From Bradyrhizobium erythrophlei (GTDB lineage: Bacteria > Pseudomonadota > Alphaproteobacteria > Rhizobiales > Xanthobacteraceae), in the NCBI RefSeq assembly GCF_900142985.1, contig NZ_LT670849.1, positions 5,844,501 to 5,908,500 on the forward strand: 64,000 nt of DNA. The letters are read 5' to 3'. The notes beneath the pieces were generated by a model. That model saw only the letters and a program-made list of their open reading frames with translations, did no database searches and had not been told where the DNA came from. The position numbers and the translations under genes are program-made. The number at the start of each line of letters is the position of its first letter. The stretch's first letter is position 1. This document shows positions 58,886-64,000 of this stretch, piece after piece.

Positions 58886-59136
58886 TGTGTTCTTCCTCCC
58901 TCGGGGGCCCCACCACCACAGCGCAAGGCAGGCAGGTGGCAGCGGGGCCGGCGGCGGGCCCTGTCACCGTGATGGGGTGCGGTGCGGGGCCTTCTGGGTA
59001 GCGCGATCCCGCGGTAGGACGGCGCAAGGCGAACCTTCGCAGATTCCTCGCCGATTGGTGGTCACGTCTGATCAGATGATGATGGACAGATCGTGTTGGC
59101 GCCTTCGCGGGCGTCGGTCACCGGCTGACACCTCAG

Positions 59137-59283
59137 TCAGTCGGCGATCCGTCCCTTGCCGAGGCACTCCTTGCAGTGAGGTGGATATATCCGCACGCCT
59201 GGTCGCGTCGGTTGTTTGACCGGCATCATGCCATTCCCGTTACAGGCCGGACACGATGTGGCCGTACCACCAACGAGGACAAG
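59137..59283 (-). pseudogene. Decayed relative of the 50-residue zinc-ribbon protein
   Basis: The minus strand reads CPACNGNGMMPVKQPTRPGV, then CKECLGKGRIAD to TGA at 59137, clearly related to the protein at 47955. No ATG/GTG/TTG start lies in frame upstream of the first Cys pair, so the 5' end is lost. Confidence 0.5.
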
Positions 59284-59320
59284 CGCCGGGCGGTGCTGAA
59301 ACCGGCAATATCGAAAGGAA

Positions 59321-59350
59321 GGCCCCGCCAGGGGCGATTATGGCGGGGCC
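59321..59350 (-). terminator. Minus-strand terminator-like hairpin
   Basis: A 10-bp perfect stem GGCCCCGCCA / TGGCGGGGCC; minus-strand tail CTTCCTTTC. It lies between the gene at 59650 and the decayed zinc-ribbon gene. Same GGCCCCGC style as at 46911. Confidence 0.5.
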
Positions 59351-59649
59351 GGGCAATCGCGCCGTCGGATCAGTGGGGGGCGGCGCAACCAAAACCTTGC
59401 ACATTGCTGGCCGTGATTGGGATCACGATAGATCAGAAAAAGGTGCTCGTGGACCGGGAATGCGCGGCCTACCGATAGAGTCGCCCACCATCCAAGCCAA
59501 GCAGGCCGTTTGCGTCGGTACGCACGTCGGCCACCTACACGTCGCGTAACGACGGTGGCCCTCGAGCATGCTGTAGCCTCCTGCACCGCGCTGTAGGACG
59601 TGCCGACCGGCAACAGGCCGCGCGGGCGAGATACTTAGCGCCGCCGAGA

Positions 59650-59835
59650 TCAGTTAAAGGTATTTCGGCGGGCGGAGTCGCCCCGGTAGTGGAAGCCGTA
59701 GGCTCCGTAAGTCGAGCCGAACCGAAACTTGAGCGCGTGAAAGTAACCGTAGTGGTGGTGGCCGTGCATTGCCATCGCCGGCGTCGCCAGAAGAAGCGAA
59801 AGAGCGGCCGCTCCAATCAATCCGAATTTCGTCAT
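59650..59835 (-). CDS. Small exported His/Tyr-rich protein
   Basis: 61 residues from ATG 59835: signal peptide MTKFGLIGAAALSLLLATPA (cleavage near AMA-MHG), then HGHHHYGYFHALKFRFGSTY. A short secreted family common in Bradyrhizobium; length and C-terminus suggest truncation relative to longer members. ATG follows GGGAGGAACGC. Confidence 0.6.
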   Translation of the reverse strand: MTKFGLIGAAALSLLLATPAMAMHGHHHYGYFHALKFRFGSTYGAYGFHYRGDSARRNTFN

Positions 59836-60222
59836 GCGTTCCTCCCTTTGGTTCGGGTAACGCAAATGACCAAATACGGCAGCGCTCGTGGGTTCCGACC
59901 TTGGTTCCTAAAAGAGAATTGATCCTTTAGGTTGCCTCGGCTCAGCCCCCACTTCCACTATAGCCGATGCCGCAAACGAAAGACCCCGCGCGCGGCGAAC
60001 ATGCGGGGTCATGCGTGGTTGGTCGCGTCTATCCGAAGGGGTCGGATACTGTCAGCATGCGATGATTCCCGGCTTTGTATTCGCGACGCCGACAATACCT
60101 CGTGCTGCCATTCCATCACAAGCGGTCCTGGAAAATGCCACTTGCTTGCCACGAACTCGCCGGGCGACTCAGTGACGCACGATTCGTGCTGGTCCTGGGT
60201 AGGTTTTCAGCGTGAGTGGTCC
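59836..60222 (+). other. Non-coding stretch with hairpin 59982-60010
   Basis: GACCCCGC / GCGGGGTC stem with a weak T-tail on minus (CTTTCG). No gene supported. Confidence 0.4.
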
Positions 60223-60438
60223 ATGTATTATTCAGCTTCGAAGTTCTACCTCGTGGCGAGCATCACCACATTGGCCTTCGCCACGGTCTTCATGATGGTT
60301 GCTCTCGCCTCGTGGAGTATTGAGAAAACCGACGGTCCCGAAATCAGATTCGAGTTGAGGCAGTCGCGCAGCGTTAGTTTGGCGTTCGACAGGGCCCGGC
60401 GCGCCACCCTGACGGGCGCGCTGGGTCCGCTAGACTGA
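60223..60438 (+). CDS. Small single-helix membrane protein
   Basis: 71 residues: MYYSASKFYLVASITTLAFA, TVFMMVALASWSIEKTDGPE and a basic C-terminus. One transmembrane helix (about 8-30). ATG 60223 lies within a longer open frame. Function unknown. Confidence 0.45.
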   Translation: MYYSASKFYLVASITTLAFATVFMMVALASWSIEKTDGPEIRFELRQSRSVSLAFDRARRATLTGALGPLD

Positions 60439-60471
60439 TGGGCTAACCCGTCGGGGACGGGCGGAACGAAA

Positions 60472-60493
60472 GGCCCCGCCTTTCAGCGGGGCT
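60472..60493 (-). terminator. Minus-strand terminator-like hairpin
   Basis: GGCCCCGC / GCGGGGCT (one G-T pair) with minus tail CTTTCG, 74 bases downstream of the small gene at 60567-60677. Confidence 0.45.
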
Positions 60494-60566
60494 AGTCACA
60501 GTTCCTTATGCACGGCGATGATGCGCTGACTCTGGCTGAACACAAAGGCAAAGGCCGCTCGCAGGT

Positions 60567-60677
60567 TCAGCCTGCGAAGTGGCGCGCGACGCCGAACAAA
60601 GCGCTGGTAGCCAGCACCATCGCCATTAGCGCGCCGACGACGTTTCGAGTAAGCCGCTCCCGGGTCATATGCCGCAT
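60567..60677 (-). CDS. 36-residue membrane microprotein
   Basis: MRHMTRERLTRNVVGALMAM, VLATSALFGVARHFAG. A basic N-terminus and one transmembrane helix. TGGAGGATTCC just before ATG 60677 is a strong ribosome site, which supports translation. Confidence 0.5.
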   Translation of the reverse strand: MRHMTRERLTRNVVGALMAMVLATSALFGVARHFAG

Positions 60678-61135
60678 GGAATCCTCCAGACGCATAGGAG
60701 GTAAGCCGGCGCGGGACAGATCGTTCCTGCGAACCCACCATCGGGGATGATGGGCGCAACGAAATGGCCCGCACGAAGTGGGGCCTGTGGTCGGCTGCAC
60801 CGGGGAGCGGTGTTGGCCTGCGACCCCCGTAGCCGGTTCTGAAAACTGTAGTGCCCTCTGAGTTTGGAGATGTCCTAATCCCACTTTTAGGAACAAACGT
60901 CCAAATTCTGAACTTGGCGCTGGAACGATAGGGTTCGGTCGCAGGCGCAGAACGGTCTTATCAGCGGCTTCCTTCTCGCGACGCCAGGCGTAAACAAATT
61001 ATCCGCCTACGACCCCACCGTCGGTCTGCGCTACCAGTTCTGATGGTTCGAAAGCCAGAATACTAAACTAAACGGCTTTGCAAGCGGCCTTCTTCTCGGA
61101 TCATCTTGCTCATAGGAACGAGGCGCGATGCAGTC
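60678..61135 (+). other. Non-coding stretch
   Basis: 458 bases without a supported gene. An imperfect hairpin GGCCCGC...GTGGGGCC is at about 60766-60785. Confidence 0.35.
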
Positions 61136-61408
61136 ATGAGTTCATGTTGCTCCAAATTGAATGAAGAAGAGCGAAAACTTTCAAAGGGAGAGCGCGTCCA
61201 TCTGAGCGAGCTTGGTCGCTCTCGTCACCCTCGAGACTCCGGAAAGCAGGGTACGATCGTCGGACAAACGCAGTATCCAAACAGCTTGCGTATCATATGG
61301 GAAGGGTCGCGCTGGCCCGTCACGATGCACAGAAATTATCTTCGACTCCTCAAAGAAGAAGTCCCAAAAGCCACCAATGGACGATCAGGACGTGCGCAAC
61401 GCGGATGA
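61136..61408 (+). CDS. Small SH3-like conserved protein
   Basis: 90 residues from ATG 61136: KLSKGERVHLSELGRSRHPR, GTIVGQTQYPNSLRIIWEGS, PVTMHRNYLRLL. Pattern of a small beta-barrel (G-x-V...G-T-I-V-G...R-I-x-W/D-G...H-R-x-Y) common in Bradyrhizobium mini-proteins. No function known. Confidence 0.6.
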   Translation: MSSCCSKLNEEERKLSKGERVHLSELGRSRHPRDSGKQGTIVGQTQYPNSLRIIWEGSRWPVTMHRNYLRLLKEEVPKATNGRSGRAQRG

Positions 61409-61410
61409 AA

Positions 61411-61581
61411 AATCCCTGTTTTCCGCGTGGATTTCCCTGTTCTGCGGAAAAAATTCCCTGATAATTTGCTTAGGGAATCCGCTGAAAAGCCCCTGCGGCA
61501 TAGCGGTTTCATGATCTAAAGCTGCCGCCTAAGGGCTGGAAATCGCGATTTTCCCTGTAAAATTCCCTGTTTGCAGGGAAT
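61411..61581 (+). repeat. Cluster of TTCCCTG-type short repeats
   Basis: (A/T)TCCCTG occurs at about 61412, 61433, 61454, 61551 and 61563, with the inverted AGGGAAT at about 61471 and 61575. The rest of 61409-61986 has no supported gene. Origin unclear. Confidence 0.4.
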
Positions 61582-61986
61582 TTGGCTGGAGACCGGTGCG
61601 ATCTGTACTGCGTCGCCAGCCAGGCATTCGCTCAACTTAAGATAGTTGGCAACCGTATCACAAAAAGCCCGCCAAATACGGGCATTCTTGCATTTTACGC
61701 GTCGTCTCCGTGTCCGGAAAAATGGCAACCTTCGCGAGAAATCGCTGAAAGTCTCCGGCCTAGCTTCGTAATATTCCCGTTTTCGGGAGACTCTGCGCAG
61801 AGACTGCTTCGATCTGCACTGCGCGATGGGACGGCAGTCGGTTTTGTCCCTTAAAATGACCAAACCAGACCGGTTATCTAAAGAACGCACGGTTGATTTT
61901 GACTTGGTCGTCAAGGTGTGGCTCTTCGCACCAACCTGTTGCGAATTGAGTCAACACGAAAAGAGCATTGGCGCTTCAGCCGAGAG

Positions 61987-62820
61987 CTACGCCGTGTGGT
62001 TGTTGGACATCCGTTGTCCGCGCCGTCGCTCCGCCGTGATCTCGGCCAGGATCGACATCGCGATTTCCTCTGGTGTGATGGCGCCAAGATCGAGACCGGC
62101 CGGGGCCTTGATGCGGTCGATGACCGCGGCGTCGATACCTTCCGCGATTAGCTTTCCGCGCAGCGCCTCCATCTTGCGGCGGCTGCCAACGAAGGCATGA
62201 TAGGAAGCTTCGGTTTTCACCGCCGTCCGCAACGCGGCTTCGTCGCCCTTGCCCTGTGTCGAGACCACGATGAAACGCCGAGCTTCGGTAAGCTTTCCGA
62301 GCGCAAAGCCATCGACCAACATGTCGGCGTCCGGGGTCTCCTGCAAATCGGCCGCCGGCACCGCGATGGTGACGTGGTAGCCGAGCTGACGGGCCTGCGC
62401 GGCAAGCGACAGCGCCACCGGGCTGCCGCCGAGGATGACGAGGGAGGGATGTGGCAGCACCGGCTCGACGAACACGTCCATGGTGCCCTTGCTCGGGCAC
62501 ATGTTCCTCGCAAAACGCACGCCGTCGCGATTCTCGCCGGCCTTGACGCCGAGCTCGACCAACAGATTTTCCGGCTGCACCGAAACCATGCGCGGTTCAC
62601 CATCGGCGAGCGCATCGCGCGCGGCCTTGAGCACCGCACCACGGGCGCAGCCGCCGCCGATCCAACCCGCCACAATCGTTCCGTCGGGACGGATGATCGC
62701 CTTCGCCCCGGCCTTTGCTGCGGTCACCGACACCGTGCGCACCACGGTGGCGAGCACAAAGGTTTGCTCGGCAGCCTTCATCTGGGCCACAAGATCCATC
62801 ACTTCAATATGCTTGGTCAT
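61987..62820 (-). CDS. XdhC/CoxI-family protein (molybdenum hydroxylase maturation)
   Basis: 277 residues from ATG 62820. N-terminal half: FVLATVVRTVSVTAAKAGAK, TIVAGWIGGGCARGAV (the XdhC G-G-G-C motif), and NMCPSKGTMDVFVEPV (C-x-G-x-M/V-x-V-x-V/I-E-P). C-terminal half: a Rossmann domain LVILGGSPVALSLAAQAR. Family knowledge: XdhC-type proteins bind and sulfurate the Mo cofactor and insert it into xanthine/CO dehydrogenase-type enzymes. It lies 17 bases after the CoxE-type gene on the same strand, so they form an operon. Confidence 0.88.
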   Translation of the reverse strand: MTKHIEVMDLVAQMKAAEQTFVLATVVRTVSVTAAKAGAKAIIRPDGTIVAGWIGGGCARGAVLKAARDALADGEPRMVSVQPENLLVELGVKAGENRDGVRFARNMCPSKGTMDVFVEPVLPHPSLVILGGSPVALSLAAQARQLGYHVTIAVPAADLQETPDADMLVDGFALGKLTEARRFIVVSTQGKGDEAALRTAVKTEASYHAFVGSRRKMEALRGKLIAEGIDAAVIDRIKAPAGLDLGAITPEEIAMSILAEITAERRRGQRMSNNHTA

Positions 62821-62837
62821 GGGCGGCACTCCCAAAC

Positions 62838-64000
62838 TCACAACTTCGCCAGATAAGGTTCTAGCGCGATCAGGCTTTTGAGCGTATTCGCAGGTGCATA
62901 CAGATCGATGTGCGGCAGCGCGGCCTTGATGCCTGCAGCTTCCGGCGCATAGCCCTCCCACGCCATCATCGGATTGAGCCAGACGATACGGCGGCAGCGT
63001 TTCGCAAGCGCCGCCATCTCGCGGCCGAGCAGCCTTGCGTCGCCGGTCTCGTAACCATCGGACACGATCATCACGCAGGAGCGCGAATGCAGCACCCGCG
63101 CGGCATGCCAGCGATTGAAGGTCTGCAAGCTTTCGCCAATCCTGGTACCGCCGCCCGCGCCCTGCGCCATGATCGAGAGGCGATCGAGCGCGCGGCTTGC
63201 ATCCTTTTCCTTCATCGCGTCGGAGACGTAAACGAGCCGGGTGTGGAACAAGAACGCCTCGGCCTCGCGGAACTCATCCAGCACGCCGTGGATGAAGCGC
63301 AGGAACACGCCGGTATACATACTCATCGAGCCGGAGGCGTCGAGCAGCATGACAAGCCGCAGCGGCTTTTCCTTGCGCTGTCGCTTGACGAGCGAGATCG
63401 GCACGCCGCCATGGCTGATATTGCTGTGAATGGTTCGCCGTAGATCGAGCCGGTAACCGCGTCGCCGTGCCAGGTCACGCCGCGTTAACCGCGCGCGCAT
63501 GGTCCTGGCGAGCCGTGCCGCCACTTCGTGCGCCTGCTCGATCTGCTCGGGATCGGCCATCTTGCGGAAGTCGACGTCGGTGAGGTTCTCGGCGCGCGAT
63601 GCGCCTTCCTTGCGCCCTTCGCCATTGCGATCCTCACCGGCGTCATCGGGCGCGGGAATCTGATCGGTGGCCGCCCCTCCTGCGGCCGGTTGCGATTTTC
63701 TGTCCTGCAAACTCTTCAGCGAGGGGCTGCTGGCGGCCTTCGCCGAGCCCGTGGTCGTCGACCGCGACCGCACGCGTTTTCCGAGCCAGAAAGCGTCGAA
63801 CAGCCCGTCGAAGTTTTCCCAGTCGGATTTGCGCGCTGAGAACAAATGCCTGAAGGCTGATCGCAGCAGCCCCGGCTTTTCGGCATAGCCTTCAGCCATC
63901 AAGGCCGCAGCGTCCTGCCCCTCCTGCAGGCCGATGGCGAAGCCAGCCTCGCGCAGGGTCTTCAGGAACGCCGTGAGTTTTCCAGCAACAAGACGGGAGA
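62838..64000 (-). CDS. coxE: CoxE-type VWA domain protein, 5' end beyond window
   Basis: At least 387 residues. The frame stays open to the right edge (LTAFLKTLREAGFAIGLQEG upstream of the first internal ATG at 63902), so the true start is outside. The C-terminal VWA domain carries the MIDAS motif DASGSMSMY, then GGGTRIGESLQTF and VSDGYETGD. Family knowledge: CoxE acts with the AAA ATPase CoxD to assemble the active site of CO dehydrogenase and related Mo hydroxylases. The AAA partner would be expected just beyond the edge. Confidence 0.88.
   Translation of the reverse strand, partial: SRLVAGKLTAFLKTLREAGFAIGLQEGQDAAALMAEGYAEKPGLLRSAFRHLFSARKSDWENFDGLFDAFWLGKRVRSRSTTTGSAKAASSPSLKSLQDRKSQPAAGGAATDQIPAPDDAGEDRNGEGRKEGASRAENLTDVDFRKMADPEQIEQAHEVAARLARTMRARLTRRDLARRRGYRLDLRRTIHSNISHGGVPISLVKRQRKEKPLRLVMLLDASGSMSMYTGVFLRFIHGVLDEFREAEAFLFHTRLVYVSDAMKEKDASRALDRLSIMAQGAGGGTRIGESLQTFNRWHAARVLHSRSCVMIVSDGYETGDARLLGREMAALAKRCRRIVWLNPMMAWEGYAPEAAGIKAALPHIDLYAPANTLKSLIALEPYLAKL

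Noticed and set aside
61516..61914. 132-residue minus-strand frame before the XdhC gene
   Set aside because: No family features; it overlaps the TTCCCTG repeat cluster and reads as basic low-complexity sequence.
1..64000. CRISPR array
   Set aside because: No regularly spaced direct repeats of 25-40 bases were seen; the repeats present are dispersed or palindromic.

Overview
The window looks like chromosome from an alphaproteobacterium of the Bradyrhizobium / Rhodopseudomonas / Afipia group (Bradyrhizobiaceae). The grounds are family content read by eye: DUF6894 and DUF2934 mini-proteins, an ABC_sub_bind protein, a HisKA_2 kinase, CoxE/XdhC accessory proteins, many tiny Cys-rich and single-membrane-helix proteins, and dispersed ~75-bp palindromic repeats. 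No database search was possible.

Region 1 (1-19461) is a dense, intact catabolic island for a nitrogen-containing compound. It holds a molybdenum hydroxylase large subunit (cut by the left edge), an MFS importer, an M20 amidohydrolase, a GntR/FCD regulator, a PyrK-like/PyrD-like reductase pair, an ATZ/TRZ-type amidohydrolase, an acetamidase/formamidase, an amidase-signature enzyme, an AraC regulator, a five-gene urea/amide-type ABC importer, an isochorismatase-type cysteine hydrolase and a divergent asparaginase-like protein. A 12-bp motif, ATTGTATCCAAT, occurs in both promoter regions flanking the GntR gene and is a candidate operator. The gene set suggests uptake of a heterocycle, its hydroxylation and reduction, ring opening, and stepwise release of ammonia. 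The substrate is not known.

Region 2 (about 19.5-36.5 kb) is accessory DNA: small proteins, a candidate small RNA, ABC substrate-binding proteins, a PilZ protein, a GAF-histidine kinase, and several decayed genes (acetyltransferase, acetoacetate decarboxylase fragment, frameshifted methyltransferase). An IS481-family element sits exactly on the stop codon of an ankyrin-repeat gene, and there is a 218-bp MITE-like element.

Region 3 (36.5-46 kb) carries a patatin-like protein with an unusual nucleophile position, a large SAM-cyclase-AAA-repeat signalling protein, and prophage remnants: a 954-residue protein with a phage pyrophosphatase-like domain and a frameshifted tail-collar protein.

Region 4 (46-61.5 kb) is a field of very small genes, mostly membrane, exported or zinc-ribbon proteins. 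Several are paralogous to genes near 20-23 kb, and a second copy of the candidate small RNA is here. A XRE regulator with paired palindromic operators faces a three-gene operon at 55-57 kb.

Region 5 (61.9-64 kb) holds an XdhC-family protein and a CoxE-type VWA protein that runs off the right edge. Both are accessory factors for molybdenum hydroxylases, the enzyme class found at the left edge.
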